From Methylobacterium sp. GXS13 (GTDB taxonomy: Bacteria; Pseudomonadota; Alphaproteobacteria; Rhizobiales; Beijerinckiaceae): a DNA stretch of 64,000 nucleotides. The notes beneath the pieces were generated by a model. It searched no databases. It worked only from the letters and a program-made list of their open reading frames with translations, and was not told where the DNA came from. Location of the stretch: assembly GCF_001455965.1 (NCBI RefSeq), contig NZ_LKKO01000018.1, positions 1-64,000 of the forward strand. Reading direction: 5' to 3'. The translations under genes were made by a program, and so were the position numbers. This document shows, piece after piece, positions 29,028 through 37,929 of this stretch; positions within the stretch are counted from its first letter, which is position 1; each line of letters starts with the position of its first letter.

Positions 29028-29350
29028 CAACTCCTTTCTAACGTTAGTATAGCACAGATAATAGGATGGTTTCCAGCTTTCAATAGCAAATCTCCAAAAT
29101 AATGCAGAACTTACTTCAGTATATTATCCGTACGACCAGTCGTAGCGGGCGCCGTATGTCTGATTGTTCTAAGACCCGTACTTTTTGGATGACTAATTGC
29201 GCAGTGTGTAGGCTATGTCCTGTAGTGCAGATTTGGTCTTGTTCCTTGGAATCTGTAAGGCACGGCTGACGATTGATATGGTCGCTGGCGATCGAGTTGG
29301 CCGCTTTGTACGCCTCCGGTGAAGGCCGCGTTGGCCTCTGAGACAGCGCG

Positions 29351-29565
29351 TCAGGCGACGATCTGCTTGGGTTGAGGCGGGGTCCAGCTCCAGGGCAGCA
29401 GATCGTCGATGTGCCGGGCCGGATGGCCGGGCAGACGGCTGAGGATGTCGGATAGCCAGGCTGTGGCTCGGCACCATTGAGCTTGGCGGTCTCGATCAGC
29501 GTGTAGAGTTTCACAGCGCGATGGCCGCCCGCGCCCGAGCTGGCGAAGGTCCAGTTGCGGCGACC
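29351..29565 (-). pseudogene. IS66-family transposase (TnpC) 3' remnant, frameshifted
   Basis: Reading the minus strand gives RRNWTFASSG and AVKLYTLIETAKLNGAEPQ in one frame, then AWLSDILSRLPGHPARHIDD and LLPWSWTPPQPKQIVA with a stop at 29351 in another. This is the conserved C-terminus of IS66 transposases. One base is missing near 29460. The rest of the element is gone; no terminal inverted repeat was identified. Confidence 0.85.
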
Positions 29566-29701
29566 AACCGCTCCTCCCCCACCCGCGTCCAGCAGCGACC
29601 CGGTCCGGCTCTCACTAGTTCGGTACCCGCCTGCGTCATGTTCAAGGTCCTAGGATTACTCCTATGACCTCAGCCTTAGCGAGCCCGCTCGCAAGGCGGC
29701 C

Positions 29702-29901
29702 TTAGCCGGATGCGTACGCCGCTTTCTCGATCCAGCGGGATACCTCTGCGAGAGTGGCAGTTGTCTGGAAGCCGTAACGTCTAGCGAAGCGCTGAACCGC
29801 ACTCAGACGAGGCACCCCAGCTCCCATAACAGACTTCCATAGCTCAAGAAGTCTGCCAGCAGCTGTTGAGTTTTGATGGCCTCAAAGCGTCTGCTAGCCA
29901 T
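29702..29901 (-). pseudogene. Decayed short gene, two overlapping frames
   Basis: From ATG 29901 the frame reads MASRRFEAIKTQQLLADFLS and stops at about 29803. An overlapping frame from ATG 29827 reads MGAGVPRLSAVQRFARRYGF and continues QTTATLAEVSRWIEKAAYAS, then stops at 29702. Together they look like one ~60-residue helical protein broken by a frameshift. No family recognised. Confidence 0.4.
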
Positions 29902-30082
29902 AGCGATCGCCCTCAAGGACCGAAGGCTCACGCTAGGCTCTATCCTACGGTTGAACGGGGGCAAAAAGAAATCTTAGCTTAATCGTAGCTCAACCTGGCA
30001 CAGATTGCCGAAGCATCAAATCTCGCGGTGTACACATAGTTTTAAATCACATTCCGGTGGACTCACGTCAGAGCGCGCAAAT

Positions 30083-33000
30083 TTAGGAATGTTTTGTTTC
30101 TAATAATTGCAGTTTTACTGCTGACTCCCTCTCCGCGATAGAGCGGAGGGCAATGCGGACCTCTTTATCAAATTTTCCATCAAGATGGGAGGACATCACT
30201 CGCGTTATTTCGGAATTTGCGTAGTAGGGCGCTATCTTGATCGCCTCAAGGAGTGCTCCGCAATCATTTCCCCGGAGGGCCCATGACATACCCTCAATTA
30301 TGGCGCGATTGGATTTAGACCATAATATTTCCGTAGCCATGCTACGTATGATTGTGTCAGCATCACCAAGACATCCAATTAACGCAGCCGTAGCCTCAGA
30401 CGATCGGACTTGTTGAAGCGCTCGTACCAAGCCCATTCGTTCGGAGCGGTCTACTGCATCAATTAGGAGAGAATGCAAAGACGCCGCTGCCCTCGGTCCC
30501 CCAATTCGGCCGATCGCGGAGCAGTACCAATCCTTGATGAACTTCCGAGATCCCTCTGCTTGTCGCCAAGCGATAGTCAGAACCGGAATAGATTCCTCGT
30601 CACCAATATTTCCGAGCGCCAAGGCCGCGAAGCCGCTTAGCAGGCCGCCTTCCCTTACCGCAGCTTCAAGCGGGAGCCTTGAACGAGGATCTGCCAGAGC
30701 GCGAAGTGCCTCCGCTGCATTAGCCCTGACTTCGTCAGAGGGATCGCTACTAAAAAGATCTATCAGTTTCTCAACAGCTTCATACTCCGTATGATTTCTT
30801 AGTGAGCGGGCAGCCTCTTGTCGTACACTATCAGATGTGTCGCCCGCAAGTTCAATGAGTAACTGCAATGCTGGCCTGCTTTGAATCAAACTTAGCGCAG
30901 CCGCAACCCCCTCTTTTACATTTGATTCCGCCTCGTAAGCCATGATGGTAAGCACGGGAAGCGCCTCGTCGCTCGCTAATTCGACCAATAGGCTTGCGGA
31001 CGCTCTGCGGAAGGGGTCAAAAGGGTTGGTAACGATTAGCTTCAGGTCCGCAAGTAGGCTATTCCGATCCAGAATCATCATAGCTTGGGCAGCCTTGTCG
31101 CGTACCTGAAATTCACTGTCTCCCATCAACAAGGTTCTAAGTTCCGCAGTCGCGCCGACGGCTCCGATCTTACCTAAGGCCTCCGCGGCGTTTCCCCGGA
31201 CATTCGCGTCTAGATCGGGTAAGCAGGTCCGGAGCTGTCCCTGCACGTTGACACTACCAATCTCGCCGAGTGCCCACGCCGCATGTGCTCTCACGATGGC
31301 ATGCGTATCCGATAGGGCTTCGATGAGAGGAGCGATGGCAGCCAGTTTTCTGATAGTGCCAAGGGCGCGGGCAGCTTGCCATCTCAGATTCTGGTAGACA
31401 GAGGAACTCAAGATGCCGGCGAGAGCCTCAATCGCCGCATCGTCACCGATAGCAGCCAGCGCTTTGACCGCCGGCTCGAAGACCATCTGCCCTGGCCAAT
31501 CGAGATAGGAACGGACGAGGTCGGGAACGGCCGCCGAAGCTCTCAGCTCGCCGAGCGCTTCCGCTGCAGCAGCTCGAAGCGCCTCGTCACGCGTTTGAAG
31601 CTGTGATTGCGCGGCTTCAACCGCACCCGGAAGAGCGGAAGCGGCCATCAGGGCAAGAGTTCGCACCTGTTGATCTGATCCCCCCAGAACAGCTGCTCGC
31701 CAGAGAGCATTACCAATCATTGCCCCTGTGCTGCTCGGCAAACCTCGTAGTGAACCGGCAAACCCAATCAGTGCTGAGCCGGGGAAGGTATCCGGCTCAC
31801 GCAGGATTGCAATCAGGTCCTCGGTCAAGTCATTAATAGGAGCGCTTGGCACGCTTCTGAGATACCGCAGCGCGCGGATCCTCAGGCGAAGCAGCGCGCG
31901 GTCAAGCGAGTCCGGGAAATTCCTCAGCCGCTCGAATATAGGGGACGGTGCTGCAAGCCGACCGATACATATGGGCAAAATCTCAGTTTCAATCGTCGCC
32001 GTATCGAACATTAATTCAATAATGAGATCAGCAGTGTTATCGAAGTGAGCGAGGTGATTGCCGACGAAACATTCAAGGAGCAACTTGTGCGAAAATTTGA
32101 GTTCACCATCAATATCTTGCAATAAAAAATTATATTCGCGCGCTAGATCAATCCAATTCTCGGGCACGTCATCGACGTCCCCACGTTTTTCCGACAAATT
32201 TTGAAAATTGGCATTGTTTTTATGTCCACGCTCCGATTGCCAGATTTGAAAAGCTAAATTTCCGAGCGCATCGACCATAGCGCGCCCTTGTGATGATTCG
32301 GAGCGCACCGCGTCGATAATAGTATTAAATGTGGGCCCGATCAAAATTCCAAATGCGGAACTCGGCAAGCCTCTCAACGCATCGATCAGCCACTTACCCG
32401 AAATGCGACCACCGAATCCCTCAACGACCTCATCGAACTTTCGGCTCAGCTCACGGGAATCTAGGGGTGCGACTTGGTAAATCGAAAAGCGCGCCTGATC
32501 GGCTAAATCGTGGGAATTTCCGGTCGCCACGACAACGTGATTTCTGCTGTCGTCAGCAGTAAGTAACTTTATCAAACGTTCGCGGGATTGCGGAGTCATT
32601 TCATCAAGATTATCAAGCAAGAAAATAACTCGGCCCTGGAGAAGTCGTCGCGCAAAAATCCCGCCTAAACTGACTCTATCACAATTTTCAATTTTCTGTA
32701 TCGCTTGGTCGAAGATAAAACCGAGTACATCGCTGCTTGGCAGTTCGTCGAACTCACTCAGTGACGCGATGACGGGAAATAGAGTTTCGTCCGCGGCAGC
32801 TACACTGGCCAAGAAATTGAGGATGTAGCTTTTTCCTGACCCAGGCGGCCCAACGATGGCACGGAGGTTAGGACCCGTGAGCAACCAGTCTCGGCCGATT
32901 GTCTCCCGACGTATAGCGTTGGCAAGCTCTACACCTCCGCTGCGGACCACGGCGGTCGGAAGCCTCAGCATATCGACCGCTCGCATATCGGGCGCAATTG

Positions 33001-34483
33001 GCCCGAGTAAGGGATTCTCCTCCGACTGATTTATGGCACGAGCGGCGATCACGTTGCGATACGCCCGCTCTGCTGACCGATCGTCGGTCTGGACAACGAC
33101 CACGCTCTCGTTTAGCGGCCCGACGTCCGTTGGCCCCGCCGCTGCACTTGCAGCCCTGCGAAGGCCTGTGTCAAAAGCCTCATCAAACATTGGGCGTCGG
33201 GTGGGATCCTCCGACGTGCCGACCGTAGCCCTAAATGGTTTGCAGCGGTTAAAAATATCTGGAAACGGTCCCTCTACGACCGGCCTCGGTCCATGCCGTA
33301 TCACGACGGTTGCAAACTGACGGGTGCCTGATTTCGCGAAATGCGCCAGGTAATTTCCTTCTTCTCCCTTGACGCTGGTTAGTCCGCCAGGAATGAACTG
33401 CGCGTTGGTCAGGGTAAGGAGAAGACGGTTGACGGGCGCGGCTACGAGCGAAAGCGGATAAGCGCCAGTACCAGTAAGTACAGGTACTACATCGTCCCTC
33501 ACTTGGAATGCGTCGACAGGATTGGGAAGCGCATCCGCGAGCTTAGAATAAGATAAGTACATTTGTGCCTCGTACGACTCGCCCGAGGCCCTGAGTTTAC
33601 TGATGCGACTTTCGATATCTTTGACATCATTCACCAGCTGAGCGAAACGCGCTGGGCCGAGCCACCGCTCGCGCAAAGTTGTAAGAACTGTCTCGTGCCG
33701 AAATGCTGAAAATGATAGGCGGAGGACGTCGATCAGGCCTCCGTCGCCTGTCCCGGAGACTAATACGTTCTCTGGCCCAGCTGCCTTAGTACGATTTGAG
33801 CCGAGTGTGTCAGGGTCCCAATACGACTTCGTCATTGGGAACGCTGTCGATGGCTCTTCCTTGCCAAACCCTACTGCAAGGATCACGAAGTCGAAATCTT
33901 GGACGTGCATCCTGCGATCCGTACGGCCACCCCAACGCCCCTCTTCGTTTGAGGATGATCCTTGTCCGTTCCACGCTAGGACGTGCTTTCCTCCCGTTGT
34001 AGAAAGCGAGAGGTCCGAAACACCGAGACGCTCCGCTATATTATATGCGCTACGTATCTTCCTCCACTGCGATCTAAGGCCAGCGATAACATCGTCAGCT
34101 TTTCCCGCCCGCCAATTGAGGATACAAAGACCGGCATCGTCTTCTTCCGCTCCCTCTTCGGGCCAATCGTAGATGTGAGGGTGAAGCCATCTTTGCGAGG
34201 TTTCGGAACCTGCCAGAGAGAGCACGTCATTAGAGATTCGGTCGAAAATTGTGACGTCCCAGCCGCAAATAGCCGCCGCGGCCGCCGCAGTAACGCCGCC
34301 CGCACCGGCACCGACGACGGCTAGGGAGCCGCGGGCCCGCGTCTGGTTGAGAGCGAAGATAAGGTTAAGGGCCCGGACCTGCTGCATGTACAAGGTGGCG
34401 GGCCGCGCGAAGCTACCGAGGACAAAAAGCCGCTCGATCCCAGGCACGGCAGTTCGCTCAAAAATCTCCTGCTCGATCGCCAT
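30083..34483 (-). CDS. Giant oxidoreductase-like / NACHT-STAND NTPase / HEAT-repeat protein
   Basis: Encodes 1466 residues from the ATG at 34483 (GGAG ten bases upstream). Residues ~53-82 are a Rossmann dinucleotide-binding start (LAVVGAGAGGVTAAAAAAIC, then IFDR). FVILAVGFGKE (~199-209) and VLVSGTGDGG (~240-249) resemble the second and third motifs of FAD/NAD(P)-dependent oxidoreductases. A P-loop NTPase follows: Walker A GPPGSGKS (545-552) and Walker B VIFLLDNLDEM (619-629), NACHT-like. From ~935 to ~1390 runs a HEAT array (for example AAAEALGELRASAAVPDLV, VRAHAAWALGEIGS, VRGNAAEALGKIGA). The plan N-terminal effector, STAND switch, C-terminal sensor repeats matches Avs/bNACHT defence proteins, but an oxidoreductase-like effector is unusual. 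Probable nucleotide- or NAD-directed abortive defence is inference. Confidence 0.85.
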   Translation of the reverse strand: MAIEQEIFERTAVPGIERLFVLGSFARPATLYMQQVRALNLIFALNQTRARGSLAVVGAGAGGVTAAAAAAICGWDVTIFDRISNDVLSLAGSETSQRWLHPHIYDWPEEGAEEDDAGLCILNWRAGKADDVIAGLRSQWRKIRSAYNIAERLGVSDLSLSTTGGKHVLAWNGQGSSSNEEGRWGGRTDRRMHVQDFDFVILAVGFGKEEPSTAFPMTKSYWDPDTLGSNRTKAAGPENVLVSGTGDGGLIDVLRLSFSAFRHETVLTTLRERWLGPARFAQLVNDVKDIESRISKLRASGESYEAQMYLSYSKLADALPNPVDAFQVRDDVVPVLTGTGAYPLSLVAAPVNRLLLTLTNAQFIPGGLTSVKGEEGNYLAHFAKSGTRQFATVVIRHGPRPVVEGPFPDIFNRCKPFRATVGTSEDPTRRPMFDEAFDTGLRRAASAAAGPTDVGPLNESVVVVQTDDRSAERAYRNVIAARAINQSEENPLLGPIAPDMRAVDMLRLPTAVVRSGGVELANAIRRETIGRDWLLTGPNLRAIVGPPGSGKSYILNFLASVAAADETLFPVIASLSEFDELPSSDVLGFIFDQAIQKIENCDRVSLGGIFARRLLQGRVIFLLDNLDEMTPQSRERLIKLLTADDSRNHVVVATGNSHDLADQARFSIYQVAPLDSRELSRKFDEVVEGFGGRISGKWLIDALRGLPSSAFGILIGPTFNTIIDAVRSESSQGRAMVDALGNLAFQIWQSERGHKNNANFQNLSEKRGDVDDVPENWIDLAREYNFLLQDIDGELKFSHKLLLECFVGNHLAHFDNTADLIIELMFDTATIETEILPICIGRLAAPSPIFERLRNFPDSLDRALLRLRIRALRYLRSVPSAPINDLTEDLIAILREPDTFPGSALIGFAGSLRGLPSSTGAMIGNALWRAAVLGGSDQQVRTLALMAASALPGAVEAAQSQLQTRDEALRAAAAEALGELRASAAVPDLVRSYLDWPGQMVFEPAVKALAAIGDDAAIEALAGILSSSVYQNLRWQAARALGTIRKLAAIAPLIEALSDTHAIVRAHAAWALGEIGSVNVQGQLRTCLPDLDANVRGNAAEALGKIGAVGATAELRTLLMGDSEFQVRDKAAQAMMILDRNSLLADLKLIVTNPFDPFRRASASLLVELASDEALPVLTIMAYEAESNVKEGVAAALSLIQSRPALQLLIELAGDTSDSVRQEAARSLRNHTEYEAVEKLIDLFSSDPSDEVRANAAEALRALADPRSRLPLEAAVREGGLLSGFAALALGNIGDEESIPVLTIAWRQAEGSRKFIKDWYCSAIGRIGGPRAAASLHSLLIDAVDRSERMGLVRALQQVRSSEATAALIGCLGDADTIIRSMATEILWSKSNRAIIEGMSWALRGNDCGALLEAIKIAPYYANSEITRVMSSHLDGKFDKEVRIALRSIAERESAVKLQLLETKHS

Positions 34484-34661
34484 AAACAAGCAGCTCCAAT
34501 CGACGTTCGCCGTCCATGAGAACGTAGGCTAGCGTGACTGTGACGATGGTTCGAGACGAGAACAAGGGATGGCGTCCGACATCGTTGGAATTTACCCGCA
34601 TACGCCCTGCTTAAAGTGGCCCGCCCTTTGGTATGGCTTTCAAGCCAGGAGGACGGATGAG

Positions 34662-35040
34662 ATGGCCAAGCCCCCGAAGCCCGAGGAGATCGTTGGCGAG
34701 CTACGGCAGACGGATGCGCTGATTCTGACCCGACAGGCCAGCTTCGGATCGGGCTGGTTGAAAGAATCGGCTAGGACCAGAGAAGATGGGATGAAGCGAG
34801 GACAAGAATCGACCGCGGAACAGATTTCGCGGCTGCAGCGCTAGATCGAGGTTCAGGCGGCGCAAGCTGAGAGCATCGCCGTCGATTGCATGGAGGCGAA
34901 CATCTCAGAGCAGAGCTACTAATGCCCGCGCAAGGATCACGGTGGCCTAAGCTAGATTGATTCAGGAAGATGAATGAATTGGAGCGCGAAAACGCACGGT
35001 ATCGCCGTCAGATGCTGTCTATCTTTGGAAATGCAGAGGC
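34662..35040 (+). pseudogene. IS3-family transposase OrfA remnant
   Basis: Begins with an intact ribosome-binding site (AGGAGG) and MAKPPKPEEIVGELRQTDAL, the opening of IS3 OrfA (helix-turn-helix). It is then scrambled, ending at about 34844. Further on, 34960-35040 reads FRKMNELERENARYRRQM preceded by an in-frame stop, matching the leucine-zipper tail of OrfA (L-D-Q-x-K-x-x-E-L-E-x-E-N). OrfB and the ends are missing. It sits between the two divergent cargo transcription units. Confidence 0.75.
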
Positions 35041-35209
35041 TCAATGACCTCGTCTCGGGAAAATCCTGGACCGACGTAGCCCCCCTGCGAATCGGCCCGA
35101 TCATACCGACCCGGTACAGCGTCGCTTGCGTAGATATGAGCAAACTCTAAGATGCTCAACCTGTCTCGTTACGGATGCCGGCGATGACCAACGAAGTGGG
35201 AACGAGCGT

Positions 35210-36253
35210 GTGAGCAAGCCTCCACTCCCTACAATCGAAGAGTATTTCGAAAATCAAGGCGATCAGATCGGCTTTTCGTACACGGCCATCGAGCAATCGC
35301 GGATCTATGAGTTTAATATACAAGCAGCGCGGATGAATGTACAGGCAGGCACCTTCATTAGAAACATTGTAGATGAACTGTCTAATATTGCAAAAGAGTA
35401 CGCTAACGGTAATTCTCATCTGCTGTACTATCCTTCTGACCCTGGGGATATAGCAGTTGTATCAAAGCCGTACGTAAGCGTACTGAGCAAGGTCTACAGA
35501 TCGAATTGTCTGAACAACACTCGCTATCCAGCAGCACCAAAAGCTGGAATAATAACGATAGGCACGATGTACGAGAAGATAAATGACCTTCTTCGGACAC
35601 GATTAGTTTGCAAATATATGGATGGTCCCGAGTTTGTATGCAACAAGCTGGCGGCCTATACAGAGCAAAACGACATAGAATTCACATACTATCCCATGGC
35701 GAGTGAACTTGGCTACTATGCGTGGCACTGCTATTTTCGCCTACCAGTGGAACTGATGATTGACAACTATGTTCAAGAAAGGCGCATCTCCTTAGAGATA
35801 CAAATAACGACACAACTCGCAGAAGTTATAACTGCACTGACACACGGACTTTACGAGACGAATAGAGAAAGGCCGCAACCGAAAGATAACAAGAGCTGGC
35901 GATGGCAGCCTCGGACTCAACAGTTTAGGTCCGCTTACCTCGGGCATACCTTACATCTACTAGAGGGCATAATCCAAACTTTTCGGGATGACGTACTTAA
36001 CATTGGAGAAAGCGAAATCGATAACGGGTCAGCCGCTATGGAACCAGCTACAGATGGTTCGGCTGAGATCGCTACGTCCGACAGTGAGGAGCTCAGCCAC
36101 CGGTCGCCTGCTCACACTTTGGCAGCTGCGGAACCTGCGATCGATGTGACTGCAGAACCATCTGACATTGTCGAAGCGGTATCACGGCCAGCGTCCATGG
36201 ATACAGTCAGCAAGACCACGACCACACAGACAGAGAGGCGGGACGTCAAGTGA
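35210..36253 (+). CDS. RelA/SpoT-like nucleotide synthetase
   Basis: About 347 residues from GTG 35210 (a TTG at 35126 would add 28 residues). The Rel synthetase fold is recognisable: SKPYVSVLSKVYRS (~85-98; substrate-binding Lys), NDLLRTRLVCKYMDG (~125-139; metal Asp126), ELGYYAWHCYFRLP (~166-179; G-Y-x-x-x-H) and SLEIQITTQLAEV (~194-206; catalytic Glu196, Gln198) with H212. The usual EIQIRT is EIQITT, a substitution in the nucleotide pocket. No HD hydrolase, TGS or ACT domain is present, so it is a small-alarmone-synthetase type. The last ~80 residues are Ser/Thr/Ala/Glu-rich and disordered. The stop overlaps the DUF262 start. It could make (p)ppGpp, (p)ppApp or modify tRNA like toxic SASs. 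Confidence 0.8.
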   Translation: MSKPPLPTIEEYFENQGDQIGFSYTAIEQSRIYEFNIQAARMNVQAGTFIRNIVDELSNIAKEYANGNSHLLYYPSDPGDIAVVSKPYVSVLSKVYRSNCLNNTRYPAAPKAGIITIGTMYEKINDLLRTRLVCKYMDGPEFVCNKLAAYTEQNDIEFTYYPMASELGYYAWHCYFRLPVELMIDNYVQERRISLEIQITTQLAEVITALTHGLYETNRERPQPKDNKSWRWQPRTQQFRSAYLGHTLHLLEGIIQTFRDDVLNIGESEIDNGSAAMEPATDGSAEIATSDSEELSHRSPAHTLAAAEPAIDVTAEPSDIVEAVSRPASMDTVSKTTTTQTERRDVK

Positions 36254-37857
36254 CAATTAGTTCGCCCCAACCAACTGTCGTCCACTTGTTTACGGTCTTC
36301 CGCCAGATAAACGGCGGTGAGCTCCGCATACCCGCGTTTCAGCGGGAGTTCGTATGGAAAAACAACCAAATCACCGACCTATTGAAGAGTGTTCGAGATC
36401 AGTTTCCGATCGGAAGCGTTCTTCTATGGCATGTGAATACCAAATTTCTCGAATTGGCACGAAGCGATCTGACGGCTTTCCCAGATGTTTCAGAGACGTT
36501 ACCTACTAATTATATCCTTGATGGGATGCAAAGGCTCTCCACTTTATATGGAGTGTTCCATCATACAGAAGGAAAAGACGCAAGATTTGACGTTTACTAC
36601 GATCTACGCAACAAGCGATTTGTACATGCGAAGGACCTAGGTGACGAACCTGATGAGGCTTGCATTCAGCTCGCTGCCTTGCTCTCGCCCCGCAAGCTGC
36701 TCGACAACCAAGCCCGCATTGTTCGCCTCTCCGACGGCGACGCTTTGATCCAAGAGCTGCTTGACGTACAAGCTGCGTTCCAAGAGTACATGATTCCAGT
36801 CGTTACAATCCGTAGCACAGATGTAGCACGTATCGTCGAAATCTTTGAGCGCACAAACTCAACTGGCACCAGGTTAGATACCGTCGATTTCATGCGGGCT
36901 ATAACCTGGGATCGAAGCTTCGATCTTAACAGATATCTCGATGAGGTCCGTACAACTCTGACTTCTCAGGGATATGGCTTAGACGATGAGACAGTTATAA
37001 AATGCGTAGGTTTGCTGCTGAACGTCGAACCAACAGCGAAGGGACTGCTCTCACTCCGTGGCCATTCTCCTGACGATCTCAAACTCGCTTTCCATCGCTT
37101 CAACGAATGTTTCAATAGAATAACATATTTCCTGTACGAAAACTTCCGCATTGAGAATCTCTCGTACGTTCCATACGAAGGACAATTCTTGGTCTTGTTC
37201 AAAGCTGTCGGCATGAAACAGGTGAGGACTCAGGAGGAATTTGATCTGCTTGCCAGTTGGTTCTGGGCGGTCGGCTTTAACGAGAGCCTCAGAGGCAAGC
37301 CTGACCACTACGTCGTGCGTGCGTTGGACAATTGGCGCGCTCTGGTCCGAGGCCAGATCCGAGGCCTAGAACCCCGGCTGCGGCTGACAGCTAACGATTT
37401 CATGGAAAGGAGAATGATTAAGGGGCGTGCTCTATCAAGTGCATTCTCTGCCATGTTCGCCTTGAACGATGCGCGCGACCTCACCACAACAGAAGTCATT
37501 GACTCAACAACGTTCATGTCGAACTCGGACCCCATCTTTTTCCATCCGATTTTCGATACTGCCGAGTTAAGAGATGCCGGTTTTGATGTTGGATCATCTT
37601 CGCGCCTATTCTCCAATCTCGCACTCTCTACCGTCAGTCACTCCATAGAGTCGCGCAACATTAAGAGAGAGATCGTTGATCTACTAGAACGCGATGGTCA
37701 TGATACATTGATCTCACAATTCATTGACTTAGATGCGGCCGAAGATGTGGCCCGTGGCAACGCCGCAGATTTTTTACTGCGGAGGTCACTCAGGATGCGC
37801 GCCATCGCAGAGAAATTAGTAAATCCGCACCGTCTTGTGCCAGAAACTTTAATCTAG
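36250..37857 (+). CDS. DUF262 (GmrS/ParB-like) protein
   Basis: Encodes 535 residues; GTG start overlapping the previous stop (GTGA), so coupled to the Rel-like gene. The DUF262 signatures are ELRIPAFQREFVWKNNQI (~25-42; I-P-x-x-Q-R-x-x-V-W), YILDGMQRLSTLYGVF (~88-103; D-G-Q-Q-R with the first Q changed to M) and IFERTNSTGTRLDTVDFMRA, the conserved nucleotide-handling loop. DUF262 proteins are ParB/sulfiredoxin-fold NTPases in GmrSD, SspE and other DNA-modification-sensing defence systems. The usual C-terminal DUF1524 HNH nuclease is not recognised here; the C-terminal ~250 residues have no known motif. A terminator follows. Confidence 0.88.
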   Translation: MTISSPQPTVVHLFTVFRQINGGELRIPAFQREFVWKNNQITDLLKSVRDQFPIGSVLLWHVNTKFLELARSDLTAFPDVSETLPTNYILDGMQRLSTLYGVFHHTEGKDARFDVYYDLRNKRFVHAKDLGDEPDEACIQLAALLSPRKLLDNQARIVRLSDGDALIQELLDVQAAFQEYMIPVVTIRSTDVARIVEIFERTNSTGTRLDTVDFMRAITWDRSFDLNRYLDEVRTTLTSQGYGLDDETVIKCVGLLLNVEPTAKGLLSLRGHSPDDLKLAFHRFNECFNRITYFLYENFRIENLSYVPYEGQFLVLFKAVGMKQVRTQEEFDLLASWFWAVGFNESLRGKPDHYVVRALDNWRALVRGQIRGLEPRLRLTANDFMERRMIKGRALSSAFSAMFALNDARDLTTTEVIDSTTFMSNSDPIFFHPIFDTAELRDAGFDVGSSSRLFSNLALSTVSHSIESRNIKREIVDLLERDGHDTLISQFIDLDAAEDVARGNAADFLLRRSLRMRAIAEKLVNPHRLVPETLI

Positions 37858-37898
37858 GCAGATCATGTTTTCTGCACAGATCGAGGATCGTCGGTGGG

Positions 37899-37929
37899 AG
37901 GGTGGAGCTCTAGGCCCCACCCTTTTTTT
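37899..37929 (+). terminator. Rho-independent terminator of the Rel/DUF262 operon
   Basis: AGGGTGG (37899-37905) pairs with CCACCCT (37917-37923), followed by T6. It lies 42 bases after the DUF262 stop and overlaps the last codons of the convergent HNH gene. Confidence 0.85.
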
